Source of the DNA: CAVQCA01 sp963763115
GTDB lineage: Bacteria > Pseudomonadota > Gammaproteobacteria > UBA9214
DNA length: 64,000 nt
Direction of reading: 5' to 3'
Assembly (NCBI GenBank): GCA_963763115.1
Contig: CAVXNM010000033.1
Span: forward strand, 1 to 64,000
This document shows, one piece after another, positions 9,568-18,056 of this stretch. The stretch's first letter is position 1; every line of letters starts with the position of its first letter. The position numbers and the translations under genes are program-made. The notes under the pieces were generated by a model. That model had not been told where the DNA came from. It did no database searches and saw only the letters and a list, made by a program, of their open reading frames with translations.

Positions 9568-9839
9568 TAGCGCACTTTGCATTTATGCACATTGCAGGCT
9601 TACTTGATTTGAGGGCTTTGTTTTCTTGATTAATAAAGTGCGCAGCTATTCTTCGATAACGTTATGGCTAGATAACTGCATAAAGATAGCCATTGCGTGT
9701 CAATTATTTCGACAGTTGATGCTATTAAATGATGTCAAAATTGTAGACTAAAATGCTAACCATCAGTTGTCTATAAGGTTGATAGGGTTGGTCAGATCAT
9801 TACTCGATAAAATGACAGGCTAACCGAATCGTGACAGGC

Positions 9840-10190
9840 ATGAGCATCTTCGGCGAGCAGAATCAGAGCATGAAATCGGCAGAACGACGTCACTATATTC
9901 GTCGGCACTCTGATAACACACATGTCTATCTGTATGCGTATGGAGAAAGTGCACAACGCTGCAAGGTGCGTGACATCAGTAGCGCTGGCATGTTTATCGT
10001 AACCGAAACCACCTTGTTACTCCTACAACCTGTTGAATTGGCCTTCACATGCTTGTACACGCGCCATATCGTTAAAATATACAGACGCTCAGCATATGTC
10101 GCTCGTGCTTCAGAAGATGGAGTGGCAGTGCTTTTATTCGACAGGCGCCTTTCCTATCCTGTATCACAATATCCAGCATGGAATTTCTAG
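9840..10190 (+). CDS. PilZ-domain protein
   Basis: A protein of about 116 residues made of a single PilZ domain, the receptor domain for cyclic di-GMP. The N-terminal RRHYIRRHS carries the R-x-x-x-R signature and VRDISSAGMFI carries the D/N-x-S-x-x-G signature, so both nucleotide-binding elements are present. Further strands (VELAFTCLYTRHIVKIYRR) fit the PilZ barrel. It could act by binding another protein, as stand-alone PilZ proteins do. The start is uncertain: GTG at 9831, ATG at 9840 or ATG at 9870 are in frame and none has a strong ribosome binding site. A Rho-independent terminator follows about 110 bases downstream. Confidence 0.78.
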   Translation: MSIFGEQNQSMKSAERRHYIRRHSDNTHVYLYAYGESAQRCKVRDISSAGMFIVTETTLLLLQPVELAFTCLYTRHIVKIYRRSAYVARASEDGVAVLLFDRRLSYPVSQYPAWNF

Positions 10191-10302
10191 TGAAGGATCT
10201 GTTGTGCTCGCATTGTAGCCATGCGAAATGACCTGATTTGGCCGATCCATGACGAAAGACTGATCCGAAAAATAGATTTATCTAATCGGCGGGAGACGAC
10301 CC

Positions 10303-10324
10303 AACCCTGACGTTCAGGGTTTTT
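10303..10324 (+). terminator. Rho-independent terminator after the PilZ gene
   Basis: AACCCTGA and TCAGGGTT form a perfect eight-base stem around CGT, followed directly by a run of T (10,320-10,324). Confidence 0.7.
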
Positions 10325-10347
10325 GGCTTCATGTCGTGTTTGTACTG
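10317..10347 (+). repeat. 31-bp direct repeat, copy 2
   Basis: Second copy of the repeat at 7950-7980, same orientation, one mismatch. Its 5' end overlaps the terminator stem. Confidence 0.7.
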
Positions 10348-10483
10348 TAACCCGACCTAATTGTTGCAAATTGGCCACTCCACAGTCCCGTCAAAAAACG
10401 AGTCGACACATCCCTGTGCAGGCTCGTCTGTATTTCTTGTTGCAGTTCAGGCTGTGCTTCCTGCCTGAGGTTGAGGTCGCGGG

Positions 10484-10873
10484 TTACTCGCTCTTGGCAG
10501 CGGGAGCGGCCGGAGCGGTAACAACCGGTGGTGCATAGCCATACGGAGCACCCCAGGCGCCGGGATAGCCACCATAACCATAGGGACCACCCCAGCCGCC
10601 GTACGGATAACCACCGTAGCCATAGCCGTAACCCCGGCCATAACCACGACCACGGCCATAACCACTGCCATGAGCGCCACCGCTCATGTTGAAGTCGAAA
10701 TCACCGGAGCCGTCACCCCAGCCGTCGCCCCAGCCGTCATTACCCCAGCCACTATTCCAGGGACCACCACCGCCCCAGGGGCCACCACCCCACCAAGCCT
10801 GGGCTGCCGTGAAAGGAATCGCCATGACGCCGGCAATGGCAGCAACACACAATGTTTTGTTCACCTTATTCAT
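10484..10873 (-). CDS. Sulfur globule protein-like exported Gly/Tyr/Trp-rich protein
   Basis: A 129-residue protein with a signal peptide (TLCVAAIAGVMAIPFTAAQA) followed by a low-complexity body rich in Gly, Trp, Tyr and Pro: WWGGGPWGGGGPWNSGW first, then tandem GYGRGRGYGRGYGYGYG and YGGYPYGGWGGPYGYGGYP, and a short Ala/Pro tail. The length, signal peptide and composition match the small structural proteins (Sgp/CV1-3 type) that coat intracellular sulfur globules in purple and colourless sulfur bacteria. If so, it would sit on periplasmic sulfur deposits during sulfide or thiosulfate oxidation. A strong Shine-Dalgarno (GAGGAG) precedes the ATG. Low-complexity sequence can mislead, so the family call rests on overall resemblance, and other Gly-rich envelope proteins remain possible. 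Confidence 0.65.
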   Translation of the reverse strand: MNKVNKTLCVAAIAGVMAIPFTAAQAWWGGGPWGGGGPWNSGWGNDGWGDGWGDGSGDFDFNMSGGAHGSGYGRGRGYGRGYGYGYGGYPYGGWGGPYGYGGYPGAWGAPYGYAPPVVTAPAAPAAKSE

Positions 10874-11593
10874 ATCTATCTCCTCATCAGGTTATTTTAC
10901 ATGAAATGTGGACAGCAACCCTGTTTATCAGGTGTGCCGCAATCAGCAACGGACTTAACCTCCACACTTTAATTTTATTAGGTCGTTGTTCATGATGTGT
11001 CAAGCCTTTTTTACCTTTTTTCGAGCATCCTTGCGTTTCTTATGCCGTGGACCTTCGCGTTTTTACAACACAGACTTGCTTCACTCGACTACACTTGTAA
11101 AAAATCAGCGCCACGGAAGGTATCGTTAGGCCCTCATCAGGCTCTTACGCCCCCTGTGCACTCCGGGGGCGCTTTTTTACGAGTCAAGATCGGGCCGGTT
11201 ATCGCTTCGTTTAGGTCCAGTAGCTGTTCGCCAAACAAGACTGCGAGATTGGAATTCCCATGGATTTGGATGGCGGTGCCCGAAGCGTGTACCTGTCCTG
11301 CTATCACGGGTAATCGCACAACCTGAGCTTAATGGTTGATAACTTTTGCCCGAGAGTCGAATTACGATAGCAGAACATGAATGTCCGTAATTGCTGGCGG
11401 AAGTTCACCTGAATCCCGGGAATGACTGGTTGGCCGACTCCCGACGTTTAACGAAACCTTATATAAGTATTTCGTGCAGGACCTGGATCGACCCTAAGTG
11501 GAAGGTCAGAATATTTGCTTAAAGGTCAGGAACGTCCTGTACTCGGACATACAGATTCAGAGGCGAACATCCAAATGTGTATACGATCAGGTA
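10874..11593. other. Long spacer with an orphan terminator
   Basis: No protein gene is supported in these 720 bases. A strong plus-strand terminator at 11,148-11,178 has no recognisable gene in front of it, which raises the possibility of a small RNA transcribed from somewhere in 10,990-11,110. The remainder shows no structure I can name. Confidence 0.4.
11148..11178 (+). terminator. Orphan Rho-independent terminator
   Basis: CGCCCCC (11,148-11,154) pairs with GGGGGCG (11,165-11,171) around a ten-base loop and is followed by C and six T. Read on the minus strand no T run follows, so it acts on plus-strand transcripts. Confidence 0.75.
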
Positions 11594-12544
11594 TTACTCA
11601 AACTCGATTTCCTCATAAACCTTTTGAGCATTACGTGTCTTCAGAGCCTCGTAATTTTCGAGATAGCGGAATTTCAACTGATCAATCTTATTCACCTCCT
11701 CGATCCCCCCACCCGCCGCCATAGAATTGGCAACGGCTTTTCTGAGCGTTGTGAGGTAGTCATAGGTGTCCCTGTCTGTGACTTCCAATGTGGTCGGTTT
11801 GCCATGACCGGGGATGACATAAACCGGTTTGAACGATGCCATGGCTTCATACGCCTCGGTCCAGGATTTACTTCTTGAGTACCACATCATGCTCAGCATT
11901 CTGTCAGTGCAGGCAATATCACCGGCAAACATCACCTTCTGCTGGGGCATCCATACAAAGGAGTCCCCCGGGGAATGCGCGTTGCCCGGGTGATAGATCT
12001 CAAAAACGTCACCCCCTAGGCTAAAGCGGTATTCCTTGTCGAAAGTGATATCAGCGTAACTATCACGGGTGCCTTGCAAAACATCATCGCCTGCAGTATT
12101 GCCTAGCCGCAGCAGAATTTCGTTCAATCGGGCTTTCTGATCCGCTACGGCTTCGGCACTGGCGATGACGGTTGCCCCCTGACTCATGAAATAGTCGTTG
12201 CCCAGCCAACGATGGTCCTCTCCACCGGTATTAATGACAACCCGTACCGGTTGTTCTGTCACAGAACGGATGATTCCCTGAATGCGTTTTGCACCCTTGT
12301 AGCTGCCGCCGGGATCAATGAGTACCACACCATGGTACGTCACGACAAAACCAAAGGTCGCGTTATTGCCCAGATTGCTGGCCGTGCGATCATGCAAGGG
12401 ACCCACGATTCCGTACACGTTCTCGGTGACCTTCTGGAGAGTCAGATTATCGTTATCGGCTGGGACGGCGGGTGAGCCGGCCACGATCGCCAATACTGAC
12501 CATATCAGAGCCAAAGTTAATGAGGCAATTAATTGACGTTTCAT
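11594..12544 (-). CDS. Exported metallo-beta-lactamase-fold protein with altered metal motif
   Basis: A 316-residue protein with a signal peptide (LIASLTLALIWSVLAIVAGS) and an MBL fold: strand GFVVTYHGVVLIDPG, then INTGGEDHRWLGN (residues 104-116), HPGNAHSPGDSFVW, FAGDIACTDR and VIPGHGKP. In canonical members the second element is H-x-H-x-D-H. Here both leading histidines are replaced (TGGEDH) while Asp110, His111 and the later His/Asp ligands remain, so at most one complete metal site is expected. It resembles the exported SoxH-like or quinoprotein-relay MBL proteins found in sulfur oxidisers and methylotrophs. Its reaction cannot be given. A GGGAGG Shine-Dalgarno supports the start. It is transcribed away from the regulator at 13,233, and the small exported protein just upstream may be in the same unit. 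Confidence 0.75.
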   Translation of the reverse strand: MKRQLIASLTLALIWSVLAIVAGSPAVPADNDNLTLQKVTENVYGIVGPLHDRTASNLGNNATFGFVVTYHGVVLIDPGGSYKGAKRIQGIIRSVTEQPVRVVINTGGEDHRWLGNDYFMSQGATVIASAEAVADQKARLNEILLRLGNTAGDDVLQGTRDSYADITFDKEYRFSLGGDVFEIYHPGNAHSPGDSFVWMPQQKVMFAGDIACTDRMLSMMWYSRSKSWTEAYEAMASFKPVYVIPGHGKPTTLEVTDRDTYDYLTTLRKAVANSMAAGGGIEEVNKIDQLKFRYLENYEALKTRNAQKVYEEIEFE

Positions 12545-12654
12545 GGGGATAACCTCCCGGACAGGTGAGAGAGAATGGCCCAGCTAGCGGAACCAGGTAA
12601 TGCCGCCTCTGTTGCCTTGCCGAAGTCCGATGATGTTTTTTAGCGCATCGCCGA

Positions 12655-12993
12655 TTAGCAACCATCGTCCTCGACTATGTATTCATCATCGTCATCCGAT
12701 GTACTCTGCCGGGTACGGATGAACATCATGTGCTCAATGCGATCGAACTGTTCGTCAAGCGCGCGTTCAACCACCGCGTTATCCAATCCGTCGTAGATCA
12801 TCACGCGCCCGCGGGCTTCGGCCTTTAACTGGGCAGGGGTCGGGTTGAACAGGGCATTGGATTGAAAGCCGTCATTCGCGTCGGCTGCCTTGGCAAGGGG
12901 CGCAAGCAGGGTACCGATGAGCGACACGATAAACAGGAGACGGCTGAGGGTACCGGTTTCCTCCGGCAGGTATCGCTGAGTGGATGTCTTCAT
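12655..12993 (-). CDS. Small exported acidic-tailed protein, unknown function
   Basis: About 112 residues, not recognised. An internal hydrophobic stretch (LLFIVSLIGTLLAPLAKAA) looks like a signal peptide with cleavage after AKA. The mature part contains TPAQLKAEARGRVMIYDGL and a region predicted helical (ALDEQFDRIEHMMFI), and ends in an Asp/Glu cluster (TSDDDDEYIVEDDGC). The ATG at 12,993 is preferred over one 13 codons upstream because GGAGG lies in front of it. It is divergent from the winged-helix regulator starting at 13,233, so that protein is a plausible regulator of it. It precedes the MBL-fold gene by about 110 bases in the same direction. Confidence 0.55.
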   Translation of the reverse strand: MKTSTQRYLPEETGTLSRLLFIVSLIGTLLAPLAKAADANDGFQSNALFNPTPAQLKAEARGRVMIYDGLDNAVVERALDEQFDRIEHMMFIRTRQSTSDDDDEYIVEDDGC

Positions 12994-13232
12994 GGTCCTG
13001 GCCTCCGGTTGTGGGTGCGGGTTTACCGGCATCGGAAGCGGGGGATGGCGCGTGCTATTCTCATTACAGACGGGTCGTTGTCCCGCGCATTTCCATTGCC
13101 GTTAAAGACTTTCTAGTGCGCAGGCGGGTGAAATACCGGACGGTTTCCGAACGAATGAGTAATGCCTGCCAAACGAAAAACTAACGGCCCGGAAAAACAG
13201 GAGGTTACAGGGGATACGGAGGGTCTGGGGAC

Positions 13233-14939
13233 ATGAATCAAGCACTAAAAACCGTACCGGATTGCCTGAAGATCGGTGAGTGGGAGTTTCATGTCGGATC
13301 ACACGAGCTGGGTCGTAACGGGAAACTGGTCCGACTGGAACCGCGGGTCGCCAGTCTGTTGCTCTATCTCGCCACACATCCCAGAGAGCCCGTTAGCCGG
13401 ACGGCGCTGCTGGAATCACTTTGGCCGGGGGTGGTGGTCAGTGACGAGGCACTGACCAATGCCGTTAACAAGCTGCGCCGCGCCTTCGGAGATGACCGCG
13501 CCAACCCGAAGGTGATCGAGACCATCCCGAAAGCGGGCTACCGTTTGCTACTTCCGGTGCAAGCGCAGGAACCTGTGCCTGCTACCTCTGCACCGGAAAA
13601 CCAACCAATGAGCGGTGGCGGAAGGTCCAAGCTTCGCTGGCAAATCCCACTGGCTGGACTGGCAGCGCTCGGTCTGGTCGTGTCGATCATCATTACCCTG
13701 CACTTGACTGGCCCAGCGCCCCCCGGTCACGAGCCGGCGAAACAGGGCACAGAGACCATAGCGCTGCGGCCGTCGCTGGCCGTGTTGCCGTTCGACAACG
13801 CCGGCGCGGAACCCGACCAGGAGTATTTTGCCGACGGCGTGACGGACGATCTGATCACACGACTGGCGAGAAATCCCGGCCTGATGGTCATTGCGCGCGA
13901 TTCGACATTTTTTTACAAGGGGAAATCACTGGACGTACGAGAGATTGCGACAAAGCTAAACGTCGGCTACGTGCTGCGCGGCAACATCCGGCGAGCAGGT
14001 GAGGTGTTGAAACTCAACGCATGGCTTGTTGATGGGGCGACCGGCGCCCAGGTCTGGGGAGAGCAGTACGAACGCAATGTCGGACAGATCTTCGAAATTC
14101 TGAGCGAGATGTCGAGTGGCGTCACCGGTGCCCTCGCGGTGACAGGTACCGGTTTACCGGATACCGGTTCGAAAACGGATAATCCACGGGCCTATGATAA
14201 TCTGCTGCTCGGCAAGCAGCATTTCTACCGCTTCGAGAATCGTGCAGAAAACCTAAAGGCGCGCGCCTATTTCGAGAAGGCAGTTCAGCTGGATCCAAAG
14301 TTCGCCACAGCCCACGCCATGCTGGCCTGGACCTATGTGTTCGAGGCGATGAACGGCTGGAGCGAGGATCGACCGGCCGCACTGCGGCAGGCCGAGCGCA
14401 TCGCCACGCGCGCCATCGATATCAAGCCGAAGCTGCCTGTGGCCTACTTCGTTCGCGGCCTGTCCTATCGGGAACAGCAGGAATACATAAAGGCCCTGGT
14501 CGAGGCGCAAAAGGCCATCGAGTATGATCGCAGCTACGCCAATGCCTACGTGCTTCTTGCCACGCTGCTCTATTATGCCGGGCGACCGGAAGAGGGTCTT
14601 GAACGTATCCAGCAGGCGATGCAGATCAATCCTCACCACCCCTACAACTACCACTTTCATCTGGGCCAGGCCTATTTCGTGCTGCATCGTTACCGGGAGG
14701 CCATTGATGCCTTGAACCTCGGTCTCTCCAGCTATCCCGCCTCAGAACGCATGCGGGTCTGGCTGGCGGCTGCCCTGGCGCAGTCGGGCAACATCGAGGA
14801 GGCGAAATGGGAAGGCGAGCAGATCATGGCAGCCAATCCCGATTTTTCGATCGAACGCATGACGCAGTCCTTCCCGTTTAAAAACCCGGACGACATGGAG
14901 CATTTCATCGCTGGCCTGCGACTGGCCGGCCTGAAATAA
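13233..14939 (+). CDS. CadC-like membrane regulator: winged helix, TM, TolB/FlgO-like domain, TPRs
   Basis: A 568-residue inner-membrane transcription regulator. Residues 10-105 form an OmpR/PhoB-type winged helix (RTALLESLWPGVVVSDEALT, then INKLRRAFGDD-like VNKLRRAFGDD and ETIPKAGYRLL). A single transmembrane segment follows at about 135-158. The periplasmic part begins with the conserved SLAVLPFDNAGAEPDQEYFA block (about 181-300) found in many proteobacterial winged-helix/TPR proteins, and continues with at least five TPR-like repeats (for example ARAYFEKAVQLDPKFATAHAM). This ToxR/CadC-type layout lets a periplasmic signal change DNA binding directly, without phosphorylation. It is divergent from the small exported protein at 12,655. 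A second protein of the same design lies at 18,057. The signal is unknown. Confidence 0.82.
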   Translation: MNQALKTVPDCLKIGEWEFHVGSHELGRNGKLVRLEPRVASLLLYLATHPREPVSRTALLESLWPGVVVSDEALTNAVNKLRRAFGDDRANPKVIETIPKAGYRLLLPVQAQEPVPATSAPENQPMSGGGRSKLRWQIPLAGLAALGLVVSIIITLHLTGPAPPGHEPAKQGTETIALRPSLAVLPFDNAGAEPDQEYFADGVTDDLITRLARNPGLMVIARDSTFFYKGKSLDVREIATKLNVGYVLRGNIRRAGEVLKLNAWLVDGATGAQVWGEQYERNVGQIFEILSEMSSGVTGALAVTGTGLPDTGSKTDNPRAYDNLLLGKQHFYRFENRAENLKARAYFEKAVQLDPKFATAHAMLAWTYVFEAMNGWSEDRPAALRQAERIATRAIDIKPKLPVAYFVRGLSYREQQEYIKALVEAQKAIEYDRSYANAYVLLATLLYYAGRPEEGLERIQQAMQINPHHPYNYHFHLGQAYFVLHRYREAIDALNLGLSSYPASERMRVWLAAALAQSGNIEEAKWEGEQIMAANPDFSIERMTQSFPFKNPDDMEHFIAGLRLAGLK

Positions 14940-15532
14940 TTATATTCCTGCGTGTCTTCAGGGCTGGTGATTGCGCGCAAATTCACCGGTATTCCGGCGC
15001 GCTACTTAATGTGCGAATAACCAGATTAGCTGGGAATCTAAGTGCAATAGAATAGCAGGATATCCGGAATTGTTAAGGGTTGTAAGATGCCTGCCCCAAC
15101 CGCAGGTCTGTCAGCCTGCAGCAGAACTCAACGGGCAGGCGTCTGACAAGCCCCAAGGGAGGAAACCACGGGAGGCAACCACGCGGTTAAGAAAAGACGA
15201 AGTGCTATGGGGATTAGAGTGGTGAGTTTGGCCGACAGACGACGAAAGGAAACGTGCATGAGCGGGTTTGTCTTAATGGCCGCAAGGTCTCGTTTTCGAC
15301 CAACTCGGACCACTCTGGATTACCATCAGAGGCCACCTGAATTGTTTGCGGGATAAACGAATGGGTGAGGATTTAAACTGTTTCGAGAAATTGACTCACT
15401 GCTTATTTTCGGGGGCAAAGAGGTGGTCCCCGGTAGCAGGACAGGAGTGAGGTAAGTTTAAGTGTATTCTGCGAAGATAATTGGAATTGAGACGGGAGCA
15501 GAAGATGAAGAGAAAGGGCAGGAATCATTCAG
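14940..15532. other. Intergenic, nothing recognised
   Basis: No start codons with ribosome binding sites and no family resemblance in any frame. The segment lies between convergent genes, so no promoter is expected; no clear terminator hairpin was found either. Confidence 0.35.
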
Positions 15533-16198
15533 CTACGCAATGTTCTCGATATTGCGTGCCAGGTATTCGGCAGTTGCGGCATTGCAATCCACCCAGGTGC
15601 GGTTGGACTTGTTGAAACTCTGCTTGTCAGTCACCACCAGGTTGCTGTTGCTGCCCGGGATGTGCAATGCCACGAATTCCACATTGCTCCTGACAAAGCG
15701 GCTGCTCTCGCTGTAGGCCTGTCCCAGCAGCCCCTGGCGTTCCACCTTGATGGGATGCCTGCCTTGGGTCATGTCCTTGTTGAAGAAGGTCATGCGCAGG
15801 TAATTCAGACGCTCGATCGGGTCATAGCTGCCATTGTTGCTGCGATGGCAGTCCGTCCACTCGTTGACACCCAGGGTGTAGAGGGTCGGTGCCTTCAGGC
15901 GGTTGAAGATATCGATAACGTCCTGTCCGATGGTCTGGTCAGTGCACAAGCTGCTGCCGTTCTTGGTGTCACCGGCGAAGATCGTGAAGTCCAGATGATG
16001 TTTGTTCATAGAGTTGATGGTCTGTTCGACCATGGCAGACTTGCTTTCCTGGTCGTCGTTATAGAATTCATCACCCCACAGGGCCGCTTTCAGTACGCCC
16101 TTCCTGCCACCGTCATCGTTATTAGCTGCCTGTGCCGCAAATGAAACCGCCATGGAAAACGTGGACGTCAGTATTGCTAACCTGGATAGATTACGCAT
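15533..16198 (-). CDS. Exported calcineurin-like phosphoesterase, apparently C-terminally truncated
   Basis: A 221-residue protein with a signal peptide (LAILTSTFSMAVSFAAQAA). The sequence then shows FTIFAGDTKNGS, in which G-D matches the second metal motif of calcineurin-like phosphoesterases, TLGVNEWTDCH in the place of the G-N-H-E/D motif, and VALHIPGSN, a further His block. These are features of exported metallophosphoesterases near 350 residues long. Here the frame ends soon after DCNAATAEYLARNIE, so the last His-containing blocks (V-x-x-H-x-P and G-H-x-H) are missing. The protein may therefore lack a full active site. An AGAGG Shine-Dalgarno precedes the ATG. Family membership is likely; activity is doubtful. 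Confidence 0.6.
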   Translation of the reverse strand: MRNLSRLAILTSTFSMAVSFAAQAANNDDGGRKGVLKAALWGDEFYNDDQESKSAMVEQTINSMNKHHLDFTIFAGDTKNGSSLCTDQTIGQDVIDIFNRLKAPTLYTLGVNEWTDCHRSNNGSYDPIERLNYLRMTFFNKDMTQGRHPIKVERQGLLGQAYSESSRFVRSNVEFVALHIPGSNSNLVVTDKQSFNKSNRTWVDCNAATAEYLARNIENIA

Positions 16199-17223
16199 GT
16201 GATATTGCCTCTTGATTCTGTTTGAAAACGGCTATAGAAAATCGGTTGATTCATCCAAATCAGGATGCAGGAGGAAATCTATACAGGCCATGTGACATCA
16301 CCATTACAATCCGGTTACGTTTTCATTTCAGCATGCACCTGTTGCACTGGCCGACTGCATATGTAATCTGACGGAATTCGAAACTGTCACCATGTGTTAT
16401 CCCGGCACACAAGGTGTCAGGCATCCCCTCTTACAGCCAACGCCGAGGTCCATGTCAGGTCGCCAAGAAGCAAAGGGAGGGTGCTGAACTTTGTTCACGC
16501 TCTTCACAGCCGCCTTGTCGATCCTGCGCTCCGCCACAGGTGCAACACCCGATACGGGTAGGGGTTGCACAATAGGAATGAACGATAGCGAAGATTACTT
16601 GGATGACCAGTACGTCTTTCAACGACTACTGAGTCTGGGAGCCGCGAACCTTCTCCTTCAGTGACCTGGCTTGCCCGAGTCCAATATGGCCAGCCAGCGG
16701 TACCCGCGGGTGATCTTCAAGAGGTAATCGCCAGGCCAATTTCAGCAAAACTTGGCCTCATAATAATGTTAAAGACTTTCCGTGCTGCCAGCGACGCCAG
16801 ATTTCCGCCTTCTTTGAAACGCTATGGTTTATTCGAGTTCGACAGACCATTTTCCAACACTCCATATTTTTAGATATTGATCAAAGTGTTGCGTCATCCG
16901 ATTGAATCCGTTACCAAAACTTGTTATCTGATGCTGCTCTGGTATCTGATGCTGCTCTGGCTGTTATTGATCTGAGTCAAGCAGATTCGGTTTTTTTAAC
17001 GCTCGAGAGCCAATTTATAAGTAATTACCCTTATGGCGCCATCCACAGTCGTTTGCTTTAATTAAAGGAATTTGCGGAAACGCACCACATCCACTCAATC
17101 AATCATTTTTCAGTACTGCGGAATTTGGCGTGAGATCCAGCCAAACAGGAATGTTGCCACCGCACATCACGCTTCTGATGCGGGCTTAGATGTGTTCGTG
17201 CAGATATTGATGGGGGTAACGCA
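16199..17223. other. Long intergenic region with a short tandem repeat
   Basis: About 1 kb without a gene I can support. Scattered short frames have no ribosome binding sites. The only clear structure is an 18-base tandem duplication at 16,925-16,960. The last 200 bases are A/T-rich and may contain the promoter for the gene at 17,224. Confidence 0.35.
16925..16960 (+). repeat. 18-bp tandem repeat, two units
   Basis: TATCTGATGCTGCTCTGG occurs twice head to tail with no mismatch (16,925-16,942 and 16,943-16,960). Confidence 0.85.
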
Positions 17224-17616
17224 ATGGGTATGTTCAAAAGCAAAATGGGTACTACTGTAGATCATAGGAAAGCAAAGGAACGACGCGTCCAGGAGCAGAA
17301 GTGGCGTCATGACCGCCGCGTGCGACCTGACCGTCGTCTCAACAACATCTCAGTGGAGTGGATCCCTTTTGGTGAAGTCTCCTTGCATCCTGCAATACGA
17401 GAGGCTTTGTGCTGTCGTAATAACAAGAATCAGGCGAAAGAAACTCCAAGGGAAGAAGGATCACCATCAGCGGGCATTTACGAAAATCAATGGAGTCCGA
17501 TTGTCAATCGGAGAAAAGTCGCAGATCGACGCACCCAGCAGCAGGAGCCGCCCTACAATCGCCGAAAGACGCCTGATCGCCGTCTGAACAATATCATCGT
17601 GGAATGGATTTTCTAG
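17224..17616 (+). CDS. Small basic protein made of two fused tandem copies
   Basis: A 130-residue Arg/Lys-rich protein I do not recognise. It contains two related units: residues 12-46 (DHRKAKERRVQEQKWRHDRR, then PDRRLNNISVEWI) and 95-130 (NRRKVADRRTQQQEPPYNRR, then PDRRLNNIIVEWIF). The DNA after the first unit (GGTGAAGTCTCCTTGCATCC) still matches the DNA after the stop codon of the second (AGTGAAGTCGCCTCGCATCC). So the gene arose by tandem duplication of a shorter gene of about 45 to 90 codons, and loss of the stop in the first copy joined them in frame. The strong positive charge suggests binding of nucleic acid or acidic partners, but that is only a guess. A G-rich stretch (GGGGGT) before the ATG may be the ribosome binding site. 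Confidence 0.55.
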   Translation: MGMFKSKMGTTVDHRKAKERRVQEQKWRHDRRVRPDRRLNNISVEWIPFGEVSLHPAIREALCCRNNKNQAKETPREEGSPSAGIYENQWSPIVNRRKVADRRTQQQEPPYNRRKTPDRRLNNIIVEWIF

Positions 17617-18056
17617 TGAAGTCGCCTCGCATCCAGCGATACGAGCTGCGTTGACAGAGGTCGCAACCCAGACTTCTGATGGCTAGCCCTGGGGGGGCTC
17701 CCGGTAAGATAATCAGCGCTCAATAGCTAACCTGCGCGAGACACACCTGTCTGCGACTTGAATGTCCAGGCAAGTCCACTAACATCCCGGAGCACATGTA
17801 ACCGATGGCATTTTCTTTGGATATTTATCCAATAGCGGACAATACATTCTTTATCCACCCGGTTTCCGCGACCGGCACAAAAAAAAACGGTTGTTGGTAT
17901 GCAGATACTCTGTCAGAGTGTGCCTGCCGTTCAGGCGGATGCAACAGGCTATCGCAAGGATACCGGACGTCCCGTGTGACTCCCGGCTGCACATGGAGAT
18001 GTCAATGCCCGGCCTTAAATCCCATGCATATCACAAAGTGTAAAAAAGCATAATCA
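17617..18056. other. Intergenic, upstream of a regulator
   Basis: The first 45 bases repeat coding sequence from inside the duplicated gene (see 17,224). An open frame at 17,805-18,053 has a composition unlike its neighbours and no ribosome binding site, and I do not call it a gene. No promoter could be fixed. Confidence 0.3.

Noticed and set aside
16661..16873. Open frame in the 1-kb spacer before 17,224
   Set aside because: No start signal or similarity; composition resembles non-coding spacer.
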